From Dipteronia dyeriana (lineage: Eukaryota; Streptophyta; Magnoliopsida; Sapindales; Sapindaceae), in NCBI GenBank assembly GCA_032871835.1, contig CM065297.1:37821098-37885097 (forward strand): a stretch of 64,000 bases of DNA. The letters are read 5' to 3'. This document shows positions 11,839 to 22,330 of this stretch, piece after piece. The translations under genes and the position numbers were made by a program. Below the pieces are notes generated by a model. The model did not search any database, was not told the DNA's origin, and saw nothing but the letters and a program-made list of their open reading frames with translations. How positions within the stretch are numbered: position 1 is the stretch's first letter; each line of letters starts with the position of its first letter.

Positions 11839-11962
11839 ATTGTACCTTTGATTAATTGATGTATATGTACTTGAATCTTTTTCATTTTATTGTATATATG
11901 CATGTCTTAGAAAGAGATGACACTCTAGGTATTCATATATATATTTACATTGGAATGTATGG

Positions 11963-11963
<1 letters not shown>

Positions 11964-11994
<31 letters not shown>
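11964..11994. repeat. (AT)n microsatellite in Y leader A
   Basis: A pure AT run ~140 bp downstream of the primer site. Copies B and D have one at the same relative place. Confidence 0.95.
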
Positions 11995-11997
<3 letters not shown>

Positions 11998-12334
11998 TTA
12001 TATGTGGATTGTTATTGCTCAATTTTGGTCCTAGAATTTCTAAATATTTATGTTTTTGGATTGTAATAAGAAGGGTGGTCTATCATCGCCGTAATTTCCT
12101 TCTTGGTAGTTGCTAAGTTTTTTTTATATTATTGTTGTAATAATAATAAAAAAATCTGCCCTATATTGTATTAAAAAAACTGTAGTATTTTTTATTTAAA
12201 ATTCTTCGGTAATACATTCAAGTATCAAAGACTCAAAGGTTTGAAGATTGGGAGCAACCGGAACAAGTTTGGGACCGTGCGAGCCATAGCAACAAACTTG
12301 TGTGCGAAGAGCACGCGGCCACGTTTGTTGTGGC

Positions 12335-12550
12335 ATGGGCTGTGCGCGACAGCCCTATGGAAGTCGTGGGTTGCGCATGGCAGCCCTTTATGGGGTTGTG
12401 GCATGCGCACACCCATGGGTAGGAGCCAAGGGTGCGCACGCTCATGGGAGGCAGCCGAGGGAGTCCAAACGAAGTAGGTCGCGTGAAAACTTGCTCGCCA
12501 AGAAAGGAGTTTTTTGTATTCGAAGTCATGTAATTTACTTGCTTTTCTAG
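12335..12550 (+). CDS. Candidate small leader ORF, Y copy A (71 codons)
   Basis: An ATG at 12335 opens a 71-codon frame beginning MGCARQPYGSRGLRMAALYG, rich in Ala, Gly, Arg, Cys and His, with a basic C-terminal half (PRESKRSRSRE). Copy B has an equivalent ATG at 19615 and copy D one at 54696 on the minus strand; in A and B it lies 513 bp from the primer-site start. Hand comparison of A and B over ~60 codons gives roughly 14 silent and 16 replacement changes, more silent than neutral drift would suggest. The block is GC-rich, so open frames arise by chance and both strands are open here. I recognise no family. Confidence 0.35.
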   Translation: MGCARQPYGSRGLRMAALYGVVACAHPWVGAKGAHAHGRQPRESKRSRSRENLLAKKGVFCIRSHVIYLLF

Positions 12551-13239
12551 GATGAACCAAAATTGTAGCTATATATAATTTTTTATAAATATTGCTATGT
12601 TTGTCGTTGTTTGATGACATGTCATATAGAGTAGGAGTGCCACTAATATATCTCTTTTGGTATGAACATGAATTGAATGGTTTAGGTATCTAAATTAGTA
12701 TCTAGATAACCTAGTAAATCATTCTTTGGAATTCGATCACACGCTTTAAATAATTGAGTGGGAGAATGAGTGGGAGAAGGTGTTTTAAAACACCTACGAC
12801 CTCCAATTTTAGTTGAGCTTTATGTTTCGTGTAATAACCCCCCAAGGGTTATGCATGAATAGAATTTAGCAGGATACTTCCTTACAAGGATATGGCCCAA
12901 ACGATATCTACTCCCAAATGAGGGATATTCGCGAGGGAACATATTGAAGGTCGATAACTTGGTAACACACTCAATGTAATTTTATTAATATCCTCCCAAG
13001 AGTTCTTGTTAATAAAATTGTAAGGCTAAAATTGAAAACGTTGGTTGTTATGTTAACATTTAGGTGGGACCTAGTCCAACTAGAAAATGGTGTGAACTTC
13101 CAAAGGAGGCGTGTCATTTATGGGTGTTGAATCACCGTTGAATTTTACGATTGAATTAATTTATTTAATTCAAGATAAATATTCAAAAGTGCTATATCAT
13201 GATTGTTTACTTATATAATTTTTGTTATTAAAAAAAATC

Positions 13240-13800
13240 ATGACCCTATCCCTAATCAACATCCTGAAAGATAATACTTTGACTGATGATAATTATGTCA
13301 CATGGAAAAGGAGTATTGGGTTGTTATTGCAAGCTGAAAAGCATAAGTTTATTTTACATACTCTTAAACCACCTACTCCTACTAATGAATTCACTCAGAA
13401 GCAAAGAGATGAGTATCCACAATGGGAGTCTTCAGATTAGATGGCTAAATGTACTTTACATTATGGCCATCATCTCCGACGTGTTGTAACAGTAGCATGA
13501 AGAAATGGAGACTGCTTCCGATATAATGATGTCTCTATAGGAGATATTAGCTATGAGGTCTAGGACGACTAAGAGAGAGGCAGTGACTGCTTTCATGAAT
13601 CTTAGGATGAAACCTAGACAGGCTATGAAAGATCACATGATGAAAGTCATAGCACATCTCAACATTGCTGAACTGAATGGTGTTGAGATAGATGGTGAGA
13701 CAAAATTTGACATGATTGTCAACTCACTATCAGATTCCTTTGATTAATTCAAGTTAGACTACACCTTAAAAAATAAGGAAAACATCTTGCAAGGCCTGAT
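13240..13800 (+). pseudogene. Y copy A gag, N-terminal two thirds
   Basis: The ATG at 13240 starts MTLSLINILKDN and then LTDDNYVTWKRSIGLLLQAE, the typical N-terminal block of TNT1-like copia gag. The frame stops at 13438; the match resumes in other frames with REAVTAFMNLRMKPRQ and HLNIAELNGVEIDGETKFDM (13553-13747). Gag forms the virus-like particle. It ends abruptly near 13800, where integrase sequence begins. The gag C-terminus, zinc knuckle, protease and integrase zinc domain are all deleted from this copy. Confidence 0.8.
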
Positions 13801-14280
13801 GCGAGTTATTCAACGCTTCCTAATTCTTTTTGGGGATATGCTTTACAAACTGTAATGTACATTCTAAATGACGTACCATCTAAGTCGGTTCCTAAAACAC
13901 CGCATGAGATGTGGATGGGACGCAAGCCTAGTTTACAACACTTGAGGATATTTGGATGTCCTACACACGTGTTAAAAGGAAAGATAGAAAAGATGGTGTC
14001 CCGTTCAGAAACATACATATTTGTAGGGTATCCAGAAGGAACAAAAGAATATTATTTCTATAGTCCTTCAGAACTTAAAGTATTTGTTTCGACAAATGCT
14101 AAATTTCTAGAAAAGGACTATATGAATAATTTTGTGCCTAAATGTAGAATTGTCCTGAATGAACTTTCAGAAGATACAATTCCACAAGAGGTTTCACTAC
14201 CAAGCCCAATTGTAAGTTCTGTACCAACACAAGATCAACAATCTACCATACCTCGTCATAGTGGGAGGGTTAGTAGATAA
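13801..14280 (+). pseudogene. Y copy A integrase, C-terminal part
   Basis: The frame encodes the end of the core and the C-terminal region: [39 protein letters not shown] and a [16 protein letters not shown] block, then a Ser/Pro/Gln-rich linker ending with [12 protein letters not shown] at 14278-14280 ends the frame where copy B has a proline codon; the following bases continue in frame into PERYIGLGE before RT. The catalytic DDE core is missing because of the deletion that joins gag to this point. Confidence 0.8.
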
Positions 14281-15033
14281 CCCGAGAGATACATCGGTCT
14301 AGGAGAATCTGTAGATAATCTTCCAGACGATGATGATCCCTATAGGTACAATGAAGCAATGGAAGATGTTGATTGTTGCCATTGGAAAAAGGCAATGAAA
14401 TCCAAAATTGAATCTATGTTCAAAAACAAAGTCTAATCTCTTTTATACTTGCCTAAAGGGATAAAACCCATTGGCTGCAAATGGGTATAAAAGAGGAAAG
14501 GATGAATGGATGGAAAGGTGGAAACCTTTAAAGCTAGATTAGTAACAAAAGGTTATACACAGAAGGAGGATATTGATTATGGAGAAACCTTCTCTCTTGT
14601 GGCTATGCTTAAATACATTAGGATACTCTTAGCCATTGTGGCATCTGTAGACCTAGAGATTTGGCAAATGGACACCAAGACAGCTTTCCTTAATGGAAGT
14701 CTTGACAAAAGCATCTACATGATGCAACCAGAAGGATTCATTTAAAAAGGCCAAGAGGAAAGGGTATGCAAGATTCAAAGATCCATATATGGATTGAAGT
14801 AAGAATCCAAATCCTGGAACAAAAGGTTCGATCAAGCCGTGAAAAGTTTTGGATTTATTCAAAACCTTGACGAACCTTGTGTATACAAAAGGATTAAAGG
14901 CAACAAGTTGTTTTTCCTAGTTCTTTACGTTGATGATATACTACTCATCGAAAACGATGTAGGTGTATTGACATCAATAAAAGAATGGTTAGCAAAACAA
15001 TTTGATATGAAGGACTTAGGAGAAGCAAGTTAT
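14281..15033 (+). pseudogene. Y copy A reverse transcriptase, 5' part
   Basis: Copia RT blocks appear in order: KPIGCKWV, FKARLVTKGYTQKE (from 14527), IWQMDTKTAFLNGSLDKSIY, SIYGLK and LYVDDILLIEND with the catalytic YVDD at 14926-14937. In-frame stops interrupt it near 14434, 14487, 14743 and 14800, mostly at sites where copies B or D keep a sense codon. The reading frame is otherwise well kept. It is split at 15033 inside the GEASY segment by the solo LTR and resumes at 17469. Confidence 0.85.
15029..15033 (+). repeat. Target-site duplication GTTAT, left
   Basis: GTTAT immediately precedes the solo LTR and is repeated exactly at 17464-17468. Uninterrupted copy B has this sequence once, in AAGTTATATTC near 23074. 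Confidence 0.9.
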
Positions 15034-17463
15034 TGTAGGGAAAAAACTGTTTAGAAACGCAGCAGAAGCGTGAGAAAAAACTAGATTAGGGTTTGCGTAT
15101 AAATAAAAATTTTCCCTTTTATGAAACGAGAACCTTAACCCTAGATTAATTGATGTATATAAAATTATCATACCTTTTTCGCGTGACGATTGAACAAGCG
15201 CCGAATTGATTCCGCAAGATCTTCCAATCTAATCACGAACGTGAATCACCTTGGAGTGTGGGCTCCCTTTCTTTAAATTGTATTCCTAAGGATGGAGACA
15301 AAGCAAATATCTTTTCTTTGTTAGTTACAAATATCCTCCAAGAGAAAAATCCAAGAACGTCCGGTCACTTGTGTATTATAAATCAACTTGATTATAACTC
15401 ACGTGAACCTTGATTCAATGTAATACACAAAACCCTTTTTATGTTAAGGATACTAGTATACTATTGAAAACAAAAACGTTTCCCTTTTTCTCTTCTAGGG
15501 CGAATTCACACACCCTTTATCTATGAGTTGATCGAATTTTGTCTAGAGCAAAAACTAATTTTTTCTCCCTCAAAATTCTCTTTTGCTATGCCAAATTCTC
15601 TCTTGAAAATTACCTAGGCATGGCCGAAATTTTCATCATAAAATTCATAGGGCTGGCCGAAAATCACACACACATATATATAGGATCATAAATCCTTTCC
15701 TAAGAAGGATTTACTTGGTTGGCAAGAATCCTTTCCTTATGTGGATTTATTTGGTAGTTAAGAATCCTTATCTTAAAGAAATTCTATCCTTTTGTATATA
15801 TATAAGGGCTGGCCGAATTTTATATGATGTAGATTAGGATCACAAATCCTTTCCTAAGAAGGATTACTTGGTAGTTAAGAATCCTTTCCTTAGGTAGATT
15901 TACTTGGTGGTTAAGAATCCTTTTCAAAAAGGAATTCTATCCTAACACCAAGACTCCTAATCCAACTCAAAAGTGTATTTGTAACCATATTAAAGACTTC
16001 CTAATTTGATTAGATAAATAACTCCATTTATTTATCTACTTATCAAATATAGTCTTTAACATTAACTATACTACCAACAATAGTATAGTTTTAGGAGACC
16101 ATCTCCTATTTGGAAAAGATTTTGACTTTTAATTAAGTAATTAATTAATCAACAAATTAATTAATTTTCATTTAATTAAATAATAATAAAATAAAAATAA
16201 TATATTTAAGCTATTCACCATATCCATTGCCGCCTATAACTAGTATAAAGGTCATATATTATTTTTCTTATTTTATTAAATCCATTGGACCTTAATAAAA
16301 AGTCCACCTGTGAACTAGACCTATTCTTACAAAAAGAAACAAGTTCACATGCCTTATTACAATTCTAGATGGACCCCTAAATTGGTCTGGTAGAATATAT
16401 CAAGTGATCCATGCAAGTTCGTGTGGATTGGGGATCTTGGCAGGCTATCTAAATTTAAGCTCCAATAGACACAACCCAATCACAATCAACAAATGATTCA
16501 CTTAGGTCCAATCTATTTAATTTTAGTTCATTCTACTAAAGAACTAAAATTGAACTCTTAAATAAAGATATAATAAGTTGATGTTACTCATTCGTACCCT
16601 AGACAACCTTATTGGAGAAAGTGTATCCTTGTGAAGAATACCAGTAATCACTAAGAGCTCATATACCGCCTATAGCTCTCCAAGTTACCATATTTACTCA
16701 TATGGCCACATTTTGAACTTGGATATTTTGACTTGTCCAGAAGCCATGTTTCAATAGACACTATTGAAAACTTAACGTTAAGATTTAATATCCAATACTT
16801 CAAAACATCCATATGATGGTATTCTACTCTTATTCAATAAATGGAGTCACGATGTCCATATCTATAAATGAATTCCTCTATTGATTAACAAATGAATACC
16901 ACCAAACTATCGAGGATAGACTATGCTAAATAATCGTACTCATTGATAGCTCAAATGATAACACTTGCAACCATAAGTCCATCATTTATCTTAGGATTGA
17001 GATAGACTCTCCGATTGTCTTCAAATAAAAACTTTTATCCATTGACGGTTCTAGATAAAGTATTTCATTTTGATCCTATTCAATGAACCTAGTGCAATAG
17101 ATTCTTTTGCCTAAAGACACCACACTTTGATGATTTTAGACTCATCATAACACATTTGATCCCACTCAAATGCTAGCAAAAGAATCTATAACGTTGACAA
17201 GATAAAGGTGACCAACCTTCTATCTTAAGTTGTGAATATTATTCAAGACTAACTAAAGAATTGTGTCTACCTCATACATATCTAGATGTATGAACGATTC
17301 TTCTTTTCTCATAGTCTTTTGACCTTATGATTATTTACTTTTGACAATTATAGTAATTAAACTATAAATGCTATAAGATTTGTTAAACTAGAAATCACTT
17401 TATTCATATGAAACGATTGTTAATTACAATATTACACTCTTGCTATCGAGCATAATCCTAACA
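15034..17463 (-). repeat. Complete solo Y LTR inserted in RT of copy A
   Basis: On the plus strand it starts TGTAGGGAAAA and ends AATCCTAACA, a full 2430 bp LTR in reverse orientation, bounded by perfect GTTAT duplications. No internal region is attached, so it is a solo LTR left by LTR-LTR recombination. It carries a second copy of the ~160 bp block containing GGCTGGCCGAA and the GGATTTACTTGGT repeats (15650-15955), a duplication also seen in the LTR at 23967. It is the best reference for the full Y LTR. Confidence 0.92.
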
Positions 17464-17468
17464 GTTAT
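17464..17468 (+). repeat. Target-site duplication GTTAT, right
   Basis: Exact repeat of 15029-15033, directly after the LTR end CCTAACA. Confidence 0.9.
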
Positions 17469-18322
17469 ATCTCCATATCCAAGTAATTAGGGATAGAAAG
17501 AATAGAACGATTGCAATATCCCAAGCTTCATACATAGATAAAATCTTGTCTAGGATTTCCATGCAAGATTCCAAGATAAGTATGTTACCTTTCAGACATG
17601 GAATCAAACTTTCTAAGGAACAAGTTCCTAAGAATGAGCATGAAGAGCAATTCATGAGTAGGGTTCCTTATGCATTGGCAGTTGGAAGTCTCATGTATGC
17701 AATGCTCTGTACTAGACCAGATATTTGTTTTATTATGGGCATAGTTAGCAGGTTTCAATCGAAGCCTGGTCCTGATCACTGAACGACAGTCAAGCATATT
17801 TTCTAGTATTAAAGGAGAACGAGAGATTATATGCTTGTATACTTTTGAGGAGATTTAATTCCCGTTGGGTATATACATTCTAATTTTCAGTCAGATTCTA
17901 ACTCCAGGAGATCAACATTAGGATCTGTGTTTACTATTAGAGGAGGGGAAGTAATATGGAGGATTATCAAGCAATCTTGTATTAACGATTCCACCATGGA
18001 AGCCGAGTATCTTGCCGCGTTCGAGGGTGCTAAAGAAGCTGTTTGGCTCTACCAATTCTAGATTGACTTGGAAATGGTTCCTGATGCAAATAAGCAGATC
18101 ACTATCTATTGTGACAATAGTGGAGCAGTGGCTAATTCGAGAGAGCCAAGAATTCATATAAGAGGGAAGCACATTGAAAGAAAGTATCAACTTATAAGGG
18201 AAATTGTACATAGGGGTGACGTGACGATTACCAAGATCGCGTCAGCAGATAATCTAGCGGATCCCTTTACAAAAGCTATTCCACAAAATAGTTTTGATGG
18301 CATCAAGAGAACATTCGGATGA
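17469..18322 (+). pseudogene. Y copy A RT end and RNase H
   Basis: This continues the RT interrupted at 15033. 17546-17782 encodes MLPFRHGIKLSKEQVPKNEH, the SAVGSLMYAMLCTRPDIC-type block (A-to-L variant) and GIVSRFQSKPGPDH. Frameshifts follow. RNase H resumes with the TMEAEYLAAFEGAKEAVW block near 17995 and with ITIYCDNSGAVANS at 18099-18135, holding the catalytic Asp. The last part, GKHIERKYQLIREIVHRGDV and IASADNLADPFTKAIP, is the usual C-terminus of copia pol. Confidence 0.8.
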
Positions 18323-18344
18323 GAGATATGACACATTTGCTATA

Positions 18345-18359
18345 AAGCAAATGAGAGAT
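18345..18359 (+). promoter_or_regulatory. Degenerate polypurine tract, Y copy A
   Basis: AAGCAAATGAGAGAT lies just before LTR start TGTTGGG. Copy B has GAGCAAGTGGGAGAT in the same place, the better tract. Confidence 0.65.
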
Positions 18360-19101
18360 TGTTGGGATTATGCTCAATAGCAAGAGTATAATAATGTATT
18401 TAACAATCTTTTCATATTAACAAAGTGATTTTTGGTTTAACAAGTCTTATAGTATTTACAGTTTAATTATTATAATTGTCATAAGTAAATAATCATAAGG
18501 TCAAAAGACTATGAGAAAAGAAGAATTGTTCATACATCTAGATATGTATGAGGTAGACACAATTCTTTAGTTAGTCTTAAATAATATTCACAACATGAGA
18601 TAAAGGTTGGGCGCCTTTATTGTGTCAAAGTGGTAGATTCTTTTGCTAGCATTTGAGTGGGATCAAATATGTTATGATGAGTCTAAATTCATCAAAGTGT
18701 GATGTCTTTGGGCAAAATAATCTAGTGCACTGGGTGCATTGAATTGGATCAAAATGCAATACTTTATCTAGAACCGTCAATGGATAAAAGTTTTCATTTG
18801 AAGACAATCGGAGAGTCTATTTTAATCCTGAGATAAATGATGGACTTATGGTTACAAATGTTATCATTTGAGCTATCATTGAGTACGATTATATAGCATA
18901 GTCTGTCCTTGATAGTTTGGTGGTATTCATTTGTAAATCGATAAAGGACTTCAATTATAGATATGGACATCATGGCTCCATTTATTAAATATGAGTAGAA
19001 TACCATCATATGGATATTTTGAGGCATTGGATATTAAACCTGAACGTCAAGTTTTCAATAGTATCTATTGAAACATGGCTTTTGAACCGATTTCCCCTAA
19101 A
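18360..19101 (+). repeat. Middle Y LTR with ~1.7 kb internal deletion
   Basis: It starts TGTTGGGATTATGCTC after the purine tract. It follows the complete LTR through the equivalent of AAACATGGCTT, then jumps near 19081 to the last bases (GATTTCCCCTAAA) before a primer site. Only 742 of ~2430 bp remain. Both ends survive, so it still closes internal A and opens internal B. Confidence 0.85.
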
Positions 19102-19118
19102 ATTGGTATCAGATCCAG
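19102..19118 (+). promoter_or_regulatory. Primer-binding site (methionine tRNA), Y copy B
   Basis: ATTGGTATCAGATCCAG follows the LTR end. It matches the initiator-Met complement TGGTATCAGAGC except at one base. Confidence 0.8.
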
Positions 19119-19240
19119 GTTGTACCCTTGATTAATCTTTGTACGTGTTCATGAATCTTTTTCTTTTTATTTTATGTATACATGTTTTAGAATGAGATGG
19201 CACTCTAGGTATTCGCATATATATTTACATTGGAATGTAT

Positions 19241-19241
<1 letters not shown>

Positions 19242-19276
<35 letters not shown>
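19242..19276. repeat. (AT)n microsatellite in Y leader B
   Basis: A pure AT run ~140 bp after the primer site, as in copies A and D. Confidence 0.95.
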
Positions 19277-19279
<3 letters not shown>

Positions 19280-19614
19280 TTATATGTCGTTTGTTATTGC
19301 TCAATTTTGGTCCTAGAATTTCAATGTATTTTGTTTTGGGATTGTAACAAGAAGGGTGGTCTATCATCGCCATAATTTCCATCTTGGTAGTTGCTAAGTT
19401 TTTTTTTTTTAATTTTGTTGTTGTAATAAAAAAAGCTGCACTATTGTTATAAAAAAAACTACAGTATTTTATTATTTAAATTCAACTGTAATACATTCAA
19501 GTTTCAAAGACTCGAAGGTTTGAAGAATTAGGAGCAACAAGAACAAGTTTGGGACGATGTGAGCCGTAACAACGAACGTGCTTGCGAAGAGCGCGCAACC
19601 ACGTTTGTTGTGGC

Positions 19615-19914
19615 ATGGGCTGCGCACGGCAGCCATTTGGTAACCATGGGCTGTGCATGGCAGCCCTTTATGGTTTTGTAGCATGCGCACGCCCATGGGT
19701 AGGGGCAAAGGGTGTGCACGCCCATGGAAGGTGGCCGAGAGAGTCTGGACGACGAAGGTCGCGTAAAGACTTGTTCGCCAAGAAAGGAGTTTTTGTATTC
19801 CAAGACATATGTAATTTACTTGTTTTTCTAGGATGGACTAAAATTGTAGCTATTTATATTTTCGTAAATATTGCAATGTTTCTCATTGTTTTGATCACAT
19901 GTCATATAGAATAG
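19615..19914 (+). CDS. Candidate small leader ORF, Y copy B (99 codons)
   Basis: The ATG at 19615 is exactly 513 bp from the primer-site start, as in copy A. The frame begins MGCARQPFGNHGLCMAALYG and keeps PWVGAKG, HAHGR and a basic PRESGRRRSRKDL segment. It then runs beyond the point where copy A stops, into a hydrophobic tail (VFLGWTKIVAIYIFVNIAMF). The frame stays open despite many changes from copy A. No known domain is recognised, and chance openness of GC-rich DNA is the main alternative. Confidence 0.35.
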   Translation: MGCARQPFGNHGLCMAALYGFVACARPWVGAKGVHAHGRWPRESGRRRSRKDLFAKKGVFVFQDICNLLVFLGWTKIVAIYIFVNIAMFLIVLITCHIE

Positions 19915-20518
19915 GAGTGCCACTCACATATCTCTTTTGGTATAAACATGCATTGAATGGTTTAAGTATCTAAATTGGCATCTAGATAACTTGGTAAATC
20001 ATTATTTGGAATTTGATTACACGCCTTAAACAATTAAGTGGGAGAAGGTGTTTTGGAACACCTACGGCCTCAAAGTTTAGTTGAGCTTTATGTTTCATGA
20101 ATAACCCCCCAAGGGGTATTCATTAATGGAATTTAGCAAGATATTTCCTTACAAGGATAGACTAGACTATTAGCCCAAACGATATCTACTCCCAAAGAAG
20201 GGATATTCGTGAGGGATTATATTGAAGGTCGATAACTTGGTAACACACTCAATGTAATTTTATTAATATCCTCCCAAGAGATCTTGTTAATAAAATTGTA
20301 AGGTTAAATAGAAAACGTTGGTTGTTATGTTAACAGCTAGGTGGGACCTAGTCCAACTAGTAAATGGTGCGTACTCCCAAAGGAGGCGTGACATTTATGG
20401 GTGTTGGATCACCGTTGAATTTTTACGATTGAATTATTTTATTTAATTCAAGTTAAATATTGAAAAGTAATATATCATGATTATTTACTTATATAGTTTT
20501 TGTTAGTATAAAGAAATC

Positions 20519-20970
20519 ATGACCCCATCCCTAATCAATATCCTAAAAGATAATAATTTAACTGATGATAATTATGTCACATGGAAAAGGAATATTGGGT
20601 TGTTGTAGCAAGTGGAAAAGTATAAGTTCATTATGTATATTCCTTAACCACCAAACTATTGAATCTACTCAGGAGCAAAGAGATGAGTATCAGTAGTGGA
20701 AGTCTTTAGATGAGATGGCTAAATTACGTTACATTATGGCCAACATCTCCAACGTGTTGCAACAACAACATGAAGGAATGGAGACTGCTGCTGATATTAT
20801 GATGTCTCTAGACAGAGATTTATATGGTTGGTAAAGTTGCTACTGTTAAGACCCGTTAGAAGGTCAAGAAACAACGGAGGAAAAAGCAACTTGGGCCTTC
20901 TTAGAAGGAGACCAAGAAAGTAACCAAGATCAAAAGGAACTGTTTCCTTTGTGGTGAAAAGGGTTAAAGT
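20519..20970 (+). pseudogene. Y copy B gag, heavily deleted, with half a zinc knuckle
   Basis: The ATG at 20519 opens with the DDNYVTWKRNIGLL block; a stop follows within ~35 codons (near 20607). Gag then jumps near 20816 from the MSL segment straight to VGKVATV, losing the ~330 bp middle that copies A and D keep. The segment at 20935-20970 encodes NCFLCGEKG, the first half of a CCHC knuckle, followed by a stop and a short Asn/Lys stretch that joins sequence downstream of the protease. The knuckle's second half and the protease Asp are absent. Confidence 0.75.
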
Positions 20971-20979
20971 AATAGACTG

Positions 20980-22330
20980 AATAAGAATGAATTCAACTTG
21001 CATTTAGGCAATGGAGCATTGGTGTCTACTATTGTAGTGAAAGATATTAGAATCAATTTAGATTATTTTAGGCATTTAGTTTTGATAAACGTTTATTATG
21101 TACCACTATTCAAGAGGAATTTAATTTCAGTTTCTTGTTTAAATAAATTTGGTTTTTTGGTTACTTTTAATAAATCTTTTTTTATTAGTAAGAATGACAA
21201 AATTATTTGCAAAGGTACATTGAAAAACGGTTTATTTTATTTGCATGGAAATATCTCTCACTTGTTAGAGATGGAATCAACGGAACCTAATCTTAAAAGA
21301 GTAAAATTACCAAAAGATGAAACCTATCTATGGCATTTGCGCCTAGGTCATATTACCTTAATAGGATTAAAAGATTAGTATGTGATGGAGCTGTAAGTGA
21401 CTTAAAGGCTGATGATCTACCAACTAGTGAATCTTGTTTGGAAGGTAAAATGACCAAAAGTTTGTTTACGACCAAAGGCACAAGAGCCATTGAATGTTTA
21501 GGTTTGATACACACTGATCTGTGTGGACCTATGAGCATTCAAGCTAGAGGTGGATACGAGTACTTCATTACTTTCACGGATGATCACTCAAGATTTGGCT
21601 ATGTGTATCTCATGAGACATAAGTCGGATGCTTTTGATATGTTCAAAGCATTTAAAGCTGAAGTAGAAAATCAGCTTGAGAAACGTATATAAATCTTGAG
21701 GTTCGATCGTGGTGGAGAATATCTATCTTGTGAGTTTCAACAATATCTTATTGAATAATTTCTTAGTTTTCTACACCAGGCCCACCTCAACAAAATAGGG
21801 TGGCATAAAGGAGAAATAGAACTCTTTTGGATATTGTTAGGTCTATGTTGAGCTATTCAACGCTCCCTAATTCTTTTTAGGGATATGCTTTACAAACTGC
21901 AATGTACATTCTAAACGATGTACCATCTACGTCGATTCCTAAAACACCGCATGAGTTATAGACCGGGTGAAAGCCTAGTTTACAAAACTTAAGGATATTT
22001 GGATATCCTGCACATGTGTTAAAAGGAAAGACAGAAAAGATGGAGTCCCATTTAGAAACATGCATATTTGTAGGGTATCCAAAAGGAAGAAAAGGATATT
22101 ATTTTTATAGTCCTTAAGATCTTAAAGTATTTGTTTCAACAAATGCTAAATTTCTGGAAAATGACTATATGAAAAATTTTGTGCCTAAAAGAAGAAATTG
22201 TCCTGAATGAACTTTTAGGAGATACAATTCCATAAGAGGTTTCACAACCAAGCCCAATTGTAAGTTCCGTACCAATACAAGATCAACAATCTACCATACC
22301 TCATCGTAGTGGGAGGGTTGTTAGACCACC
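20980..22330 (+). pseudogene. Y copy B post-protease region and integrase
   Basis: The frame from 20998 encodes LGNGALVS and a NVYYVPLFKRNLISVSCLNK segment (the part after the missing protease active site). The zinc domain follows with LWHLRLGHI at ~21327, and a frame change near 21370. The core has Asp in HTDLCGP (21516-21518) and Asp in RFDRGGEY (21705-21707). The catalytic Glu of VAERRN is a TAA at 21806-21808. Further stops occur at 21690 and 21758. Beyond 21860 it matches the integrase C-terminus of copy A. Confidence 0.82.

Larger units (their letters stand above)
11839..13239 (+). other. Y copy A leader (5' UTR between primer site and gag)
   Basis: About 1.4 kb between primer site and gag ATG. 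The primer-to-ATG distance is 1418 here, 1417 in copy B and 1426 in copy D, although the copies have diverged. It contains an AT run at 11964-11994, a GC-rich block at ~12270-12480 holding a small ORF, and a block with ACCCCCCAAGGGTTAT near 12836. Nothing else coding is evident. Confidence 0.75.
19119..20518 (+). other. Y copy B leader
   Basis: Same layout as leader A: AT run at 19242-19276, GC-rich block at ~19550-19760 with the small ORF, and the ACCCCCCAAGGGGTAT block near 20103. Primer-to-gag distance is 1417 bp. No other coding signal. Confidence 0.75.

Noticed and set aside
12270..12480. GC-rich block as a host CpG-island promoter or captured gene
   Set aside because: It recurs at the same leader position in three Y copies, so it belongs to the element.
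12225..12620. Antisense ORFs over the GC-rich leader block
   Set aside because: They overlap the block on the other strand; GC-rich DNA has few stops. The plus-sense frame has the fixed ATG, so the antisense frames were treated as shadows.
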